NCBI RefSeq assembly: GCF_017104965.1
Contig: NZ_JAAGPR010000003.1
Location: 420,408-484,407, forward strand
DNA from: Paraburkholderia sp. Ac-20340
GTDB lineage: Bacteria; Pseudomonadota; Gammaproteobacteria; Burkholderiales; Burkholderiaceae
Direction of reading: 5' to 3'
Length of the DNA stretch: 64,000 bases
Shown here: positions 9,560 to 20,527 of the stretch, in pieces
How the letters are laid out: each line of letters starts with the position of its first letter
How positions within the stretch are numbered: position 1 is the first letter of the stretch
Program-made: the position numbers and the translations under genes
The notes under the pieces: model-generated
What the model saw: the letters and a program-made list of their open reading frames with translations, nothing else
Database searches by the model: none
Told to the model about the DNA's origin: nothing

Positions 9560-10664
9560 ATGGAAGCGGAACGTCTCAACGCTATCGAAGCCCTTCTGGC
9601 GGACCTGCGCGCGCGCGCGGGCGAGCTACGGGGGTATCTTTGACTACGACGTAAAAGCCCGACGGCTCGTCGAAGTCAACAGCGAACTCGAAGACCCTAA
9701 CGTCTGGAACGATGCCAAGCACGCCCAGGGTCTCGGCAAGGAAAAGAAGCTTCTCGAAGGCGTCGTGCATGTGCTCGACGGCATCGAGAACGACTCGCGC
9801 GACACCCAGGATCTCTTCGAGATGGCGCGCGAAGAAGGCGACGAAGACACGCTCGTCTCCGTCGAAGCCGACGCCCAGGCGATCGAAGCACGCGTCGCCG
9901 ACGTCGAGTTCCGCCGCATGTTCGCGAATCCGGCTGACCCGAACAACGCCTTTATCGACATCCAGGCTGGCGCCGGCGGCACCGAAGCCTGCGACTGGGC
10001 GTCGATGCTGCTGCGTCAGTACGTGCGTTACTGCGAGCGCAAGGGCTTCAAGATCGAAGTCCTGGAAGAATCGGAAGGCGACGTCGCCGGTATCAAGAGC
10101 GCAACCATCAAGGTCGAAGGCGAATACGCCTACGGCTTCCTGCGCACCGAAACCGGCATTCACCGCCTCGTGCGCAAGTCGCCGTTCGATTCGTCGGGCG
10201 GGCGTCATACGTCGTTCTCGTCGGTGTTCGTGTACCCGGAAATCGACGAGTCGTTCGAGATCGACGTCAATCCGGCCGATCTGCGTATCGATACCTACCG
10301 CGCTTCGGGCGCGGGCGGTCAGCACATCAACAAGACCGATTCCGCGGTGCGTATCACGCACATCCCGTCGGGCATCGTCGTGCAGTGCCAGAACGACCGC
10401 TCGCAGCACCGTAACCGCGCCGAAGCCATGGCCATGCTCAAATCGCGCCTCTACGAAGCCGAAATGCGCAAGCGCCAGTCGGAGCAGGACAAGCTGGAAG
10501 CGGGCAAGTCGGATGTGGGCTGGGGTCACCAGATCCGCTCCTACGTGCTCGACAACAGCCGAATCAAGGATCTGCGCACGAACGTCGAAATCAGCAACAC
10601 CAAGGCCGTGCTCGACGGCGATCTCGACGCCTTCATCAGCGCAAGCCTGAAACAGGGCGTGTAA
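9560..10664 (+). CDS. prfB: peptide chain release factor 2, programmed +1 frameshift
   Basis: RF2 recognises UGA and UAA and triggers release of the finished protein. The gene is in two frames. Codons 1-27 run from ATG 9560 to CTT at 9638-9640, followed by in-frame TGA at 9641-9643; the main frame begins with GAC at 9642 and runs to 10664. The junction has the classic form CGG GGG TAT CTT TGA C, with the Shine-Dalgarno-like CGGGGG just before the slippery CTT. The shifted product is 367 residues, close to the 365 of E. coli RF2. It shows the SPF tripeptide ([13 protein letters not shown]) for stop recognition and the catalytic GGQ ([12 protein letters not shown]). Low RF2 favours the frameshift, giving autoregulation. 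lysS follows 133 bases later. Confidence 0.96.
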
Positions 10665-10729
10665 GGGCTTCAAGCCTGTTACGCGCCACGGCGGCCCTGT
10701 CGTCCAGCGGCCGCCCTCTCCCGCCGCCT

Positions 10730-10759
10730 GCGCATCGTCGCGGTTTTCCCACGATGCGC
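10730..10759 (+). other. intergenic hairpin between prfB and lysS
   Basis: Nine-base arms GCGCATCGT (10730-10738) and ACGATGCGC (10751-10759) with a 12-base loop. No T-run follows, so it is probably an mRNA hairpin and not a strong terminator. Confidence 0.4.
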
Positions 10760-10797
10760 GGCGCGGCCGGAACCGAACTCCCAGAACCCGAGCCATC

Positions 10798-12342
10798 ATG
10801 ACCGAACCGACCCAGCAGAACGCGCAGAATACGCAAAGCGCCGCGCCCGACATCGACGACAACCAGATCATCGCCGAGCGCCGCGAGAAACTGCGCGCGC
10901 TGCGCGAGGCAGGCGTCGCCTTCCCGAACGACTTCCGTCCCACCCACCACGCCGCCGATCTGCAGCGCGATCACGCCGAAACCGACAAGGACGCCCTCGA
11001 AGCGAACCCGCTCGAAGTCGCCATCGCCGGCCGCATGATGCTCAAGCGCGTGATGGGCAAGGCAAGCTTCGCGACGGTGCGCGACGGCTCGGGCCAGATC
11101 CAGTTCTTCATCACGCCCGCCGACGTGGGCGAAGCCGTCTACGACTCGTTCAAGAAGTGGGACCTCGGTGACATCGTCGCCGCCAAGGGCGTGCTGTTCC
11201 GCACTAACAAGGGCGAACTGTCGGTACGCGTGACCGAACTGCGTCTGCTGTCGAAGTCGCTGCGTCCGCTGCCGGACAAGTTCCACGGCCTGTCGGACCA
11301 GGAAATGCGCTATCGCCAGCGCTACGTCGACCTGATCGTCACGCCGGAAGCGCGCGAAACGTTCGTGGCGCGTACCAAGGCGATTTCGTCGGTGCGCCGC
11401 TTCATGTCGGACGCGAACTTCATGGAAGTCGAAACGCCGATGCTGCACCCGATCCCGGGCGGCGCGGCGGCCAAGCCGTTCGTCACGCATCACAACGCGC
11501 TCGATATGCAGATGTACATGCGTATCGCGCCCGAGCTGTACCTCAAGCGCCTCGTCGTGGGCGGCTTCGAGCGTGTGTTCGAAATCAACCGGAATTTCCG
11601 TAACGAAGGCGTTTCGCCGCGTCACAACCCGGAATTCACGATGATGGAGTTCTACGCCGCGTACACGGACTACACGTGGCTGATGGACTTCACGGAACAG
11701 CTGATCCGCCAGGCCGCGATCGACGCGAGCGGCAGCGCCACGCTCGACTATCAGGGCCGCGAGCTCGATCTGGCCAAGCCGTTCCATCGTCTGACGATCG
11801 TGCAGGCGATCCAGAAGTTCGCACCGCAGTACACGACCGAGCAACTCGCCGATGCCGCTTTCCTGCGCACGGAACTGAAGAAGTTCGGCGTGGACGCGAA
11901 CCAGCCGCAGTTCCTCAACGCCGGCGTGGGCGCACTGCAACTGGCGCTGTTCGAAGAGACGGCCGAGTCGCAACTGTGGGAGCCGACCTTCATCGTCGAT
12001 TACCCGATTGAAGTCTCGCCGCTCGCACGCGCGTCGGACACCACGCCGGGCATCACCGAGCGTTTCGAGCTGTTCATCACGGGCCGCGAAATCGCCAACG
12101 GCTTCTCGGAGCTGAACGATCCGGAAGACCAGGCTGCACGCTTCAAGAAGCAGGTCGAGCAGAAGGACGCCGGCGACGAGGAAGCCATGTTCTACGACGC
12201 CGACTACATCCGTGCGCTCGAATACGGTATGCCCCCGACGGGCGGCTGCGGTATCGGCATCGACCGTCTGGTGATGCTGCTGACCAACAGCCCGAGTATC
12301 CGCGACGTCATTCTCTTCCCGCATCTGCGTCGCGAAGACTAA
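10798..12342 (+). CDS. lysS: lysyl-tRNA synthetase, class II
   Basis: Charges tRNA-Lys with lysine. The 514-residue protein has an N-terminal OB-fold anticodon-binding domain (about 65-160) and a class II catalytic core. Motif 2 is visible as [23 protein letters not shown] and motif 3 as [17 protein letters not shown]. The N-terminal 25 residues are polar and rich in Gln and Asn, as in other betaproteobacterial LysS proteins. It follows prfB on the same strand, the arrangement also found in E. coli. A strong terminator follows 48 bases after the stop. Confidence 0.97.
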   Translation: MTEPTQQNAQNTQSAAPDIDDNQIIAERREKLRALREAGVAFPNDFRPTHHAADLQRDHAETDKDALEANPLEVAIAGRMMLKRVMGKASFATVRDGSGQIQFFITPADVGEAVYDSFKKWDLGDIVAAKGVLFRTNKGELSVRVTELRLLSKSLRPLPDKFHGLSDQEMRYRQRYVDLIVTPEARETFVARTKAISSVRRFMSDANFMEVETPMLHPIPGGAAAKPFVTHHNALDMQMYMRIAPELYLKRLVVGGFERVFEINRNFRNEGVSPRHNPEFTMMEFYAAYTDYTWLMDFTEQLIRQAAIDASGSATLDYQGRELDLAKPFHRLTIVQAIQKFAPQYTTEQLADAAFLRTELKKFGVDANQPQFLNAGVGALQLALFEETAESQLWEPTFIVDYPIEVSPLARASDTTPGITERFELFITGREIANGFSELNDPEDQAARFKKQVEQKDAGDEEAMFYDADYIRALEYGMPPTGGCGIGIDRLVMLLTNSPSIRDVILFPHLRRED

Positions 12343-12389
12343 GTCGCTGACAGACTCTGCCGCCCTGCTTTAAGGGCGACGCGTCTCAC

Positions 12390-12430
12390 GGGGCGCATGC
12401 GGTTCACGCCGCATGCGCCCCGTTTCTTTT
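12390..12430 (+). terminator. intrinsic terminator after lysS
   Basis: Perfect 13-bp stem (12390-12402 with 12409-12421, arm GGGGCGCATGCGG), six-base loop, then GTTTCTTTT. Confidence 0.85.
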
Positions 12431-12708
12431 GGCGCGCGCGGTTGCGTTGCCAGATCGACTGCCAATCGTTTGTAACGATCAGTAAAAGCTGCCGGGACGC
12501 CGCTCGCCTTCGCCAGGTATGCCGATTGCGCGATCGGGCGAAACCGCGTCATGCAGGGCCGCGCAGCCCGCTACACCGTCCGGCGCATTTTTCCGGTTCG
12601 GCGAACACGCGTGACGGGTTACAAATTGAAACGCCAGGGTCGCAGGTTTGGCTCACACTGGTCTGACGAGAAACACCCGAGCCAACTCTGCCAAAGACGG
12701 AGCCTGTC
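12431..12708. other. intergenic region before the glycine-zipper gene
   Basis: About 280 bases after the lysS terminator. Short open frames exist on both strands but have no recognisable protein and no ribosome site. The only useful signal is the upstream region of the gene at 12709, where no good -35/-10 pair stands out. Confidence 0.4.
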
Positions 12709-13434
12709 ATGAACAATTCTGATCCGAAACTGACCACGCAGACCAATCCGAACACGCCGAATCGCCGCATTCATCCCCTTGTCGCGACGGCGGCGGGCGC
12801 GGTGATCGTCGCGAGTCTGGCGGCGACGGCGGCGATTACCGGCGTCTTTCCGAAGGCGTCGAGCAACGCCGAACAAAGCGCACAAAGCCAGACCGGCCAG
12901 ACGACCGTGATGGCTTCGCAGCCGGTCGTGGATTCGACGCGCCCGGCCACGGCCGCAACCAACGCGCAATACGCACAGAACACCGCGCCCACGCAGCAGC
13001 CCACTGAGGCGCAGCAGCAACAGGTGCCGGCGGCTGCGCAGCCGCAATACGGGCAGCAGCAACAACAGTACGCCCAGCAAGCGCAGCCGCAACAGGCCGC
13101 CTGTGCGTCGTGCGGCGTCATCGAAGGGATTTCGGCCACGCGCACGGAAGGCCACGGCACCGGGATCGGCGCGGTGGGCGGTGCAGTGGCGGGCGGCGTG
13201 GTCGGCAACCAGTTCGGCGCGGGCAACGGCCGCACGGCCATGACGCTGCTCGGCGCACTGGGCGGCGGCCTCGCCGGGAATTCGGTGGAAAAGCATCTGC
13301 GCAGCACGACGGCTTATTCGGTGCGCGTGCGCATGGACACTGGCAAGACGCGCTACTTCACGTACCACGAAGCGCCGCCGTTCCAGCAAGGCCAGCGCGT
13401 GCGTATCGAACACGGCGCGCTCGAAGCGGCTTGA
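12709..13434 (+). CDS. glycine-zipper 2TM-domain envelope protein
   Basis: A 241-residue protein of the SlyB/17-kDa-antigen-like glycine-zipper group. A cytoplasmic N-terminus is followed by one hydrophobic segment (about 24-47). A long linker rich in Gln, Ala and Pro (about 50-138) leads to the glycine zipper GIGAVGGAVAGGVVGNQFGAGNGR and a second one, LLGALGGGLAGNSVEKHL. The end is a small beta domain (YSVRVRMDTGKTRYFTYHEAPPFQQGQRVRI). There is no lipobox, so it is anchored by the N-terminal helix and not by lipid. Such proteins are thought to act in envelope integrity; the exact role is unknown. It has its own terminator and converges on the isc operon. Confidence 0.8.
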   Translation: MNNSDPKLTTQTNPNTPNRRIHPLVATAAGAVIVASLAATAAITGVFPKASSNAEQSAQSQTGQTTVMASQPVVDSTRPATAATNAQYAQNTAPTQQPTEAQQQQVPAAAQPQYGQQQQQYAQQAQPQQAACASCGVIEGISATRTEGHGTGIGAVGGAVAGGVVGNQFGAGNGRTAMTLLGALGGGLAGNSVEKHLRSTTAYSVRVRMDTGKTRYFTYHEAPPFQQGQRVRIEHGALEAA

Positions 13435-13483
13435 GCTAGGTGAGGCACGTGAGGTCCGCGCGTTAAACCCGCGCCAGAAACAC

Positions 13484-13519
13484 AAAAGGCGATTCACCGG
13501 ATGGGTGAATCGCCTTTTT
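13484..13519. terminator. bidirectional terminator between the glycine-zipper gene and iscX
   Basis: Perfect 15-bp stem (13484-13498 with 13504-13518, arm AAAAGGCGATTCACC), five-base loop, T-run on plus and matching A-run for the minus strand. It can serve both converging units. Confidence 0.85.
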
Positions 13520-13543
13520 CATTGGCACTGCGAGAACGCGCTA

Positions 13544-13741
13544 TCAGTAGCCCGCGTCCTCGATCCAGGCTGCCTGAATCGCCTCGAGGATCTTTTCGTT
13601 CGAACGCTCGGGATCATCGTCGAAACCTTCGAGTTCGGTGATCCAGCGATGCAGATCGGTGAAGCGCACATATTGCGGGTCGACTTCCGGATGGGTGTCG
13701 GTCAAGGCCACTGCGATGTCCTGCGTATCGGTCCATTTCAT
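13544..13741 (-). CDS. iscX: IscX, Fe-S assembly accessory protein
   Basis: A 65-residue acidic protein beginning MKWTDTQDIAVAL, the usual IscX start, with DPQYVRFTDLHRW and the acidic stretch FDDDPERSNEKILEAIQAAW. IscX binds IscS and iron and tunes cluster assembly. It is the last gene of the isc operon, 26 bases after fdx, and ends 25 bases before a strong terminator. Length and sequence fit the family well. Confidence 0.93.
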   Translation of the reverse strand: MKWTDTQDIAVALTDTHPEVDPQYVRFTDLHRWITELEGFDDDPERSNEKILEAIQAAWIEDAGY

Positions 13742-13767
13742 GGCTGCGCGCTCCTCCTCAGGATGGA

Positions 13768-14109
13768 TCAGTGATTTTCCTTCGCGTGATTGATCGAGTA
13801 ACGCGGGATCTCGACCACGAGGTCATCCTCGGCCGGCACGAGCGCCTGGCACGACAGTCGCGAAGTGGGCTCCAGACCCCATGCCTTGTCGAGCAGGTCG
13901 TCTTCGAGTTCTTCCGACGGCTCGAGCGCGTTAAAACCTTCGCGCACGATGACGTGACAGGTCGTGCAGGCACACGACTTTTCGCAGGCGTGTTCGATTG
14001 CGATGCCGTGTTCCAGCAGCACGTCGCACACGCTCTCACCCGGCTTGGCGTCGATCACTGCGCCTTCGGGGCACAGTTCGACATGGGGCAGCACCACGAT
14101 TTGAGGCAT
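13768..14109 (-). CDS. fdx: ISC-type [2Fe-2S] ferredoxin
   Basis: Electron carrier for Fe-S cluster assembly. The 113-residue protein has the cluster motif HACEKSCACTTCHVIV, giving ligands Cys42, Cys48 and Cys51, and the fourth ligand Cys87 in RLSCQALV. The extra Cys46 is also usual for this subfamily. The start MPQIVVLPH at 14107-14109 is chosen over an upstream ATG six codons earlier because family members begin there. It lies between hscA and iscX in the expected operon order, 146 bases after hscA. Confidence 0.95.
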   Translation of the reverse strand: MPQIVVLPHVELCPEGAVIDAKPGESVCDVLLEHGIAIEHACEKSCACTTCHVIVREGFNALEPSEELEDDLLDKAWGLEPTSRLSCQALVPAEDDLVVEIPRYSINHAKENH

Positions 14110-14255
14110 TCTGATTTCCGTATCCAAAACTTGTCATATCGGGCGCGCCCCGTCTGCCGACGGTGGCACACCCATTCTACTGGCGTCGCGCGCTTCGCTG
14201 CATCGGGAAAGCACGCAGGCAGCGCGCATAGCGCGATGCGTTCTTAGCCGCGCCT

Positions 14256-16127
<1,872 letters not shown>

Positions 16128-16286
16128 CTGTGTGATCGCTTGATCTATTTGAGGCCGTGGCTGCGCAGATTCTGCGCGCCTGGCGGCCTCTGTATCCGTG
16201 GTTCTACGCTCTTTTGCGTCGCTTCGTTGGCGCGCTTGGGTCTGACTCGGTCCTGGCCGGTCTGGCTCGCTGTCCCGCTCGCGCGC

Positions 16287-16823
16287 CTAGCCTTCCAGCC
16301 GCTCGATCTGCGTATCGACTTCGGCCGCAACGCGCTCGATGAACATCAACTGGCGCACCGCTTCCGCCGCCGGCTGGTTCGAGCCGCTATCGAGCAACGC
16401 GCCGAGCTTCGTGAGACGCACGCGTTCGTCGTCGCGCAGATCGCCGGCGAGCGAATCGAGCGCATCGACATTCTTCGCGCCGACCGCATCCTCGATCGCC
16501 TCGCGCCATTCCATCTGCTGCATCAGGAACGCGGGCTCCATCGCCGTGTTGTTCTCCGCGCCGACGTCGATGCCGCGCAGATGCAGCATGTACTTCGCGC
16601 GCTTGAGCGGGTCGCGCAGCGTCTGATACGCCTCGTTCGCGCGCGTGGCCCATTGCATGGCGACGCGCTTTTGCGCCTCGCCCGCCGCGGCGAAGCGGTC
16701 GGGATGAACCTGCGCCTGCACGGTGCGGTAGGCGTGATCGAGCGCGTCGGCGTCGATCGCGAACTGCTCGGGCAGGCCAAACAGCACGAAGTGGCTATCG
16801 GAAAGCGAATTAAGCGAGGCCAT
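16287..16823 (-). CDS. hscB: HscB, J-domain co-chaperone
   Basis: J-protein partner of HscA that brings IscU to it. The 178 residues comprise an N-terminal J domain with the HPD motif at 40-42 (QAQVHPDRF) and a C-terminal helical domain that binds IscU (from about 85). Length fits HscB, which is near 170-180. It comes after iscA, but a hairpin with a T-rich tail lies in the gap, so the level of hscBA transcript may differ from iscSUA. Confidence 0.93.
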   Translation of the reverse strand: MASLNSLSDSHFVLFGLPEQFAIDADALDHAYRTVQAQVHPDRFAAAGEAQKRVAMQWATRANEAYQTLRDPLKRAKYMLHLRGIDVGAENNTAMEPAFLMQQMEWREAIEDAVGAKNVDALDSLAGDLRDDERVRLTKLGALLDSGSNQPAAEAVRQLMFIERVAAEVDTQIERLEG

Positions 16824-16880
16824 CGGATTGAGCGTTCTGGTGGGGCTGGGAAGGAATCGCGAACATCGACAAAGCAGCGT

Positions 16881-16914
16881 CGAAAAATCAAAAAGGCGGC
16901 ACAGGCCGCCTTTT
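16881..16914 (-). terminator. possible intra-operon terminator between iscA and hscB
   Basis: Perfect 10-bp stem (16891-16900 with 16905-16914), loop of four. On the minus strand it is followed by GATTTTT. It lies 18 bases beyond the iscA stop and upstream of hscB, so it could cut part of the transcript. Confidence 0.65.
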
Positions 16915-16931
16915 CAGCGCAACGCGCAGGC

Positions 16932-17255
16932 TTACACGCGGAAGGACTCGCCGCAGCCGCACTCGTCCTTCACATTCGGGTTATTGAACTTGAAGCCTTC
17001 GTTCAGACCTTCGCGCACGAAGTCGAGCTGCGTGCCGTCGATGTACGACAGGCTCTTCGGATCGACGATGACCTTCACGCCAAAGCTTTCGAAGACGTTG
17101 TCTTCGGGCGCGAGCTCGTCGACGTACTCGAGCTTGTATGCAAGACCCGAGCAGCCCGTCGTGCGTACGCCCAGGCGCAAGCCCACGCCCTTGCCGCGAC
17201 GGATCAGATACTTCTGCACGTGCTGTGCCGCTTTTTCAGTCAACGAGATTGCCAT
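16932..17255 (-). CDS. iscA: IscA, A-type Fe-S carrier
   Basis: A 107-residue A-type carrier protein that holds and passes on iron or Fe-S clusters. The three conserved cysteines are present: Cys35 in TTGCSGLAY, and Cys99 and Cys101 in DECGCGESF. The start [10 protein letters not shown] at 17253-17255 fits the family; the frame is open for 30 more codons upstream but those have no family resemblance. It follows iscU after 173 bases. Confidence 0.94.
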   Translation of the reverse strand: MAISLTEKAAQHVQKYLIRRGKGVGLRLGVRTTGCSGLAYKLEYVDELAPEDNVFESFGVKVIVDPKSLSYIDGTQLDFVREGLNEGFKFNNPNVKDECGCGESFRV

Positions 17256-17362
17256 AACGTTTTCGCCCCACTCCATGTCGTGCGCCGATGTGAGCCTTCC
17301 GGCTCGCGCCCGCTTGATCACGACGCGGCGCAGGCTTGCCTGCATCCAGATCGTTCATTCCG

Positions 17363-17390
17363 CAGCGGCGCGCCACCCGGTGCGCCGCTG
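17363..17390 (-). other. hairpin in the iscU-iscA gap
   Basis: Nine-base arms CAGCGGCGC (17363-17371) and GCGCCGCTG (17382-17390) with a 10-base loop, in the unusually long 173-base gap between iscU and iscA. No T-run; possibly an mRNA-stability or processing hairpin. Confidence 0.4.
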
Positions 17391-17428
17391 TCCCGCCTGC
17401 TCGCGCGGCATGCCGCCGCGCAAGGCTG

Positions 17429-17833
17429 TTACGCCGCGTCGACCTTCGCGTCCGCCGTGTGGCGTTGCTTGTAGTCGGCGACCGCTGCCTTGATCGCGTC
17501 TTCCGCGAGGATCGAGCAGTGGATCTTCACCGGCGGCAGCGCCAGTTCTTCGGCGATCTGCGTGTTCTTGATGTCGAGCGCCTGGTCGAGCGTCTTGCCC
17601 TTGACCCATTCCGTGACCAGCGAGCTCGAAGCGATTGCCGAGCCGCAGCCGTAGGTCTTGAACTTCGCGTCTTCGATCACGCCGTCCGCGCCCACGCGGA
17701 TCTGCAGCTTCATCACGTCGCCGCACGCCGGTGCGCCGACCATGCCCGTGCCGACTGCGTCGTCGTCTTTCGCGAACGAGCCGACGTTGCGCGGGTTTTC
17801 GTAGTGGTCCAGAACCTTGTCGCTATATGCCAT
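17429..17833 (-). CDS. iscU: IscU, Fe-S scaffold protein
   Basis: Scaffold on which new [2Fe-2S] clusters are built from IscS sulfur. The 134-residue protein shows the three cluster cysteines Cys37 (GAPACGDVM), Cys63 (TYGCGSAIAS) and Cys106 (KIHCSILAEDA), Asp39, and the HscA recognition loop LPPVK just before Cys106. The start MAYSDKVLDHYENPRNVG at 17831-17833 is the family's usual one. It lies between iscS (107 bases upstream) and iscA. Confidence 0.97.
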   Translation of the reverse strand: MAYSDKVLDHYENPRNVGSFAKDDDAVGTGMVGAPACGDVMKLQIRVGADGVIEDAKFKTYGCGSAIASSSLVTEWVKGKTLDQALDIKNTQIAEELALPPVKIHCSILAEDAIKAAVADYKQRHTADAKVDAA

Positions 17834-17940
17834 GATCACACTCCTTCAATGCGTTGGCCGCGCTGCAGCAGTTATCTGCTCGTGTGCGCTGCGGCCGGGT
17901 CGATGTTCGTTGCTCTGTCGAGGTCTACCGGGCGTGGCGC

Positions 17941-19164
17941 TTAGTGCGCGGCCCACTGGATGGTCGACAGATCGATGCCGTCCTGGTGCATTTCCCACAG
18001 CGGCGACAGTTCGCGCAGCTTGGCGATCTTCGTCTTCAGCAGGTTGATGACGTAGTCCACATCCTGTTCGGTCGTGAAGCGGCCCACCGTGAAGCGGATC
18101 GAGCTATGCGCCAGTTCGTCGTTGCGGCCGAGCGCGCGCAGCACGTACGACGGTTCCAGCGAAGCCGACGTACAGGCCGAACCCGACGACACCGCCACGT
18201 CCTTGACCGCCATGATCAGCGACTCGCCTTCGACGAAGTTGAAGCTGATGTTCAGGTTGTGCGGGACACGCTTTGCCATGTCGCCGTTCACGTAGGTTTC
18301 TTCGATTTCCGAGAGACCCTTGAGCAGACGGTCGCGCAGCATGCCGACACGCGCGTTTTCCGTTTCCATCTCTTCACGTGCGATGCGGAACGCCTCGCCC
18401 ATGCCGACGATCTGGTGCGTCGCCAGCGTGCCCGAACGCATACCGCGCTCGTGACCGCCGCCGTGCATCTGCGCTTCGATACGGATACGCGGCTTGCGAC
18501 GCACGTACAGCGCGCCGATGCCCTTCGGACCGTAGGTCTTGTGCGCCGAGAACGACATCAGGTCGACCTTGAGCTTTTGCAGGTCGATGGGCGTCTTGCC
18601 CGTCGATTGCGCCGCGTCGACGTGGAAAATGATGCCCTTTTCGCGGCAGATTTCACCGATCGTCTCGATGTCCTGGATCACGCCGATCTCGTTGTTCACG
18701 TGCATCACGGAAACGAGGATCGTGTCCGGGCGGATCGCCGCCTTGAACACGTCGAGGTCGATCAGACCGTCATCCTTGACGTTCAGGTACGTGACTTCAT
18801 AGCCTTCGCGCTCGAGTTCGCGGCAGGTGTCGAGCACAGCCTTGTGCTCGGTCTTCACCGTGATGATGTGCTTGCCCTTGCTCTTATAGAAGTGCGCGGC
18901 ACCCTTGATCGCGAGGTTGTCCGATTCGGTTGCGCCGGAGGTCCAGATGATTTCGCGCGGGTCGGCGTTGACGAGCGCGGCGACGTTCTCGCGCGCTTCC
19001 TCGACTGCACGCTCCGCGTCCCAGCCGTAGGCGTGGCTACGCGACGCCGGATTGCCGAACTGCTCGCGCAGGTACGGAATCATCTTGTCCACCACACGCG
19101 GGTCGACGGGCGTCGTCGCGCTGTAGTCCATGTAGATGGGCAGGTGGGGAATGTCGTTATTCAT
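17941..19164 (-). CDS. iscS: IscS cysteine desulfurase
   Basis: PLP enzyme that takes sulfur from cysteine and hands it to IscU and other acceptors such as tRNA-modifying proteins. The 407 residues include [14 protein letters not shown] near the start, the PLP lysine Lys209 in [14 protein letters not shown], and the catalytic Cys331 in [21 protein letters not shown]. It is 79 bases after iscR on the same strand, as in E. coli. All catalytic residues are present. Confidence 0.97.
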   Translation of the reverse strand: MNNDIPHLPIYMDYSATTPVDPRVVDKMIPYLREQFGNPASRSHAYGWDAERAVEEARENVAALVNADPREIIWTSGATESDNLAIKGAAHFYKSKGKHIITVKTEHKAVLDTCRELEREGYEVTYLNVKDDGLIDLDVFKAAIRPDTILVSVMHVNNEIGVIQDIETIGEICREKGIIFHVDAAQSTGKTPIDLQKLKVDLMSFSAHKTYGPKGIGALYVRRKPRIRIEAQMHGGGHERGMRSGTLATHQIVGMGEAFRIAREEMETENARVGMLRDRLLKGLSEIEETYVNGDMAKRVPHNLNISFNFVEGESLIMAVKDVAVSSGSACTSASLEPSYVLRALGRNDELAHSSIRFTVGRFTTEQDVDYVINLLKTKIAKLRELSPLWEMHQDGIDLSTIQWAAH

Positions 19165-19243
19165 CTATCGCTCCGGGGAATCTGGGTGCTGCGCGTGTAC
19201 TGTGCTGTATTGCTGTCTGGCTAACTGGCGGCGCTCGCTGCGC

Positions 19244-19777
19244 TCATGAACTCGCCATATTGAAGATCGAGTTGGGCCCGAGCGGAACCGCCCTCACGGG
19301 CTCGACCGCGGGCGCCTCGGTGCGGCGGTCGCGCAGGACGGCGGGCGCGGCGCCTTCGCGGGCGCGCTGCTTGTCCACCAGATCCTTGAGCGACACCGAA
19401 TCGAGGTACTCGACCATCTTCTGGTTCAGCGTGGACCAGAGTTCGTGCGTCATGCAGTGGCCGTCGTGCTGCTTGGTGCCTTCGCAGGCGCCCTTGCCGC
19501 CACACTGGGTAGCGTCCAGCGGCTCGTCCACGGCGATGATGATGTCCGCGACCGTGACGTCCTCGGCGCGACGCGCGAGGTTGTAGCCGCCGCCCGGTCC
19601 GCGGACCGATTCGACGATTTCATGACGGCGCAGCTTGCCGAACAACTGTTCAAGGTACGACAGCGAAATGTGCTGGCGCTGGCTGATACCCGCAAGCGTC
19701 ACCGGGCCCTGCTCCTGGCGCAGGGCCAGGTCGATCATCGCCGTAACGGCGAAACGGCCTTTAGTGGTGAGTCTCAT
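19244..19777 (-). CDS. iscR: IscR, Rrf2-family Fe-S sensing regulator
   Basis: Transcription factor that holds a [2Fe-2S] cluster and represses the isc operon when clusters are plentiful. The 177 residues have an N-terminal winged helix (MRLTTKGRFAVTAMIDLA...; recognition helix ISLSYLEQLFGKLRR) and cysteines at 92, 98 and 108 with His111. In E. coli IscR the ligands are Cys92, Cys98, Cys104 and His107, so here the last gap is four residues longer. The start ATG at 19775-19777 fits the family; an in-frame TTG six codons upstream is less likely. Two IscR-type sites lie just upstream, predicting autoregulation. Confidence 0.95.
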   Translation of the reverse strand: MRLTTKGRFAVTAMIDLALRQEQGPVTLAGISQRQHISLSYLEQLFGKLRRHEIVESVRGPGGGYNLARRAEDVTVADIIIAVDEPLDATQCGGKGACEGTKQHDGHCMTHELWSTLNQKMVEYLDSVSLKDLVDKQRAREGAAPAVLRDRRTEAPAVEPVRAVPLGPNSIFNMASS

Positions 19778-19794
19778 GATGTAGGGGAACCGCA

Positions 19795-19819
19795 ATTCTC
19801 GACAATTTTCGTCAAGTAT
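19795..19819 (-). promoter_or_regulatory. IscR type 1 site, proximal
   Basis: 25-bp partial palindrome on the minus strand with halves ATACTTGAC and GTCGAGAAT, matching about 22 of 25 positions of the type 1 IscR consensus (ATASYYGACTRWWW then YAGTCRRSTAT). It begins just after the -10 of the iscR promoter, overlapping it. Confidence 0.75.
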
Positions 19820-19842
19820 AAATACATGACTAGTTTAGTCAA
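19816..19842 (-). promoter_or_regulatory. iscR sigma-70 promoter
   Basis: On the minus strand TTGACT (19837-19842) and TATACT (19816-19821) are 15 bases apart on the strict reading, or about 16 with a shifted -10. The -35 lies inside the distal IscR site and the -10 inside the proximal one, so bound IscR would block polymerase. Confidence 0.7.
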
Positions 19843-19846
19843 GTAT
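19822..19846 (-). promoter_or_regulatory. IscR type 1 site, distal
   Basis: 25-bp palindrome with halves ATACTTGACT and TAGTCATGTAT around AAAC, matching about 23 of 25 positions of the type 1 consensus. Its centre is 27 bases from that of the proximal site, roughly two and a half helical turns. Confidence 0.8.
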
Positions 19847-19942
19847 CCGCGCCGTGAATCGGGTTATTAGGCGTCTGACGAAAAGGGAAAACGACGCAAA
19901 ACTGATATCAGGGCGCGCCGTAACGTTCACTTCAAGCCTGCT

Positions 19943-20425
19943 TCAATCGGCCAGTTGCGGGCGCAGGGCCGCCAGCAAGCCGGTGCACGCGGCTTCGCAC
20001 TGATCCAGTACCGCTTCGAATCCTGCTTCGCCGCCGAAATAAGGGTCCGTTACCACGCGCTCCTGCGCGTTCGGCGCGAACTCCATCAGCAGACGGATCT
20101 TGTCGCGGCCCGACGCCGGCGCGACCTGCTGGAGCGCCGTGACGTTGGCGTCGTCCATCGCGACGATCAGGTCGAACGCGTCAAAATCTTCTGCCGCGAT
20201 CTGACGGGCGCGCAGCACCGCAAGGTCGTAGCCGCGCTTGCTGCCGGCACGCTGGGCGCGCTCGTCGGGCGCCTCGCCAATGTGCCAGTTGCCGGTGCCG
20301 GCCGAATCGACCAGCAGGCGCCCGGTCAGCCCCGCATCGTCGACAAGGCGCTGCATCACGGCTTCAGCCGTGGGCGAACGGCAGATGTTGCCGAGACATA
20401 CGAAGCAGACGGAAACCTTTTTCAT
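19943..20425 (-). CDS. low-molecular-weight protein tyrosine phosphatase
   Basis: A 160-residue cytoplasmic phosphatase. The P-loop CLGNICRSPTAEAV holds the catalytic Cys10 and Arg16 (CX5R), and the general-acid region VTDPYFGGEAGFEAV is near residue 125-140. Such proteins dephosphorylate tyrosine residues on bacterial kinases or capsule enzymes; the substrate is not given by the context. It is downstream of iscR's promoter region but runs towards 19943 from its own start, separated from the small gene at 20528 by about 100 bases. Confidence 0.92.
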   Translation of the reverse strand: MKKVSVCFVCLGNICRSPTAEAVMQRLVDDAGLTGRLLVDSAGTGNWHIGEAPDERAQRAGSKRGYDLAVLRARQIAAEDFDAFDLIVAMDDANVTALQQVAPASGRDKIRLLMEFAPNAQERVVTDPYFGGEAGFEAVLDQCEAACTGLLAALRPQLAD

Positions 20426-20527
20426 CCTTTTTGCGTCACGGAAGGCGAAGGACTGGGCGAACGGCGAATCCGCGATTATACAAAGAGCACGATTTGTGCG
20501 CTTGGCTCGACTCGGACCCGTCGCTGC

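Noticed and set aside
9641..9643. In-frame TGA in prfB as a pseudogene signal
   Set aside because: The context is the classic RF2 frameshift site, so the gene is intact.
12397..12666. 89-codon plus-strand frame after lysS
   Set aside because: It starts within the lysS terminator stem and shows no recognisable protein.
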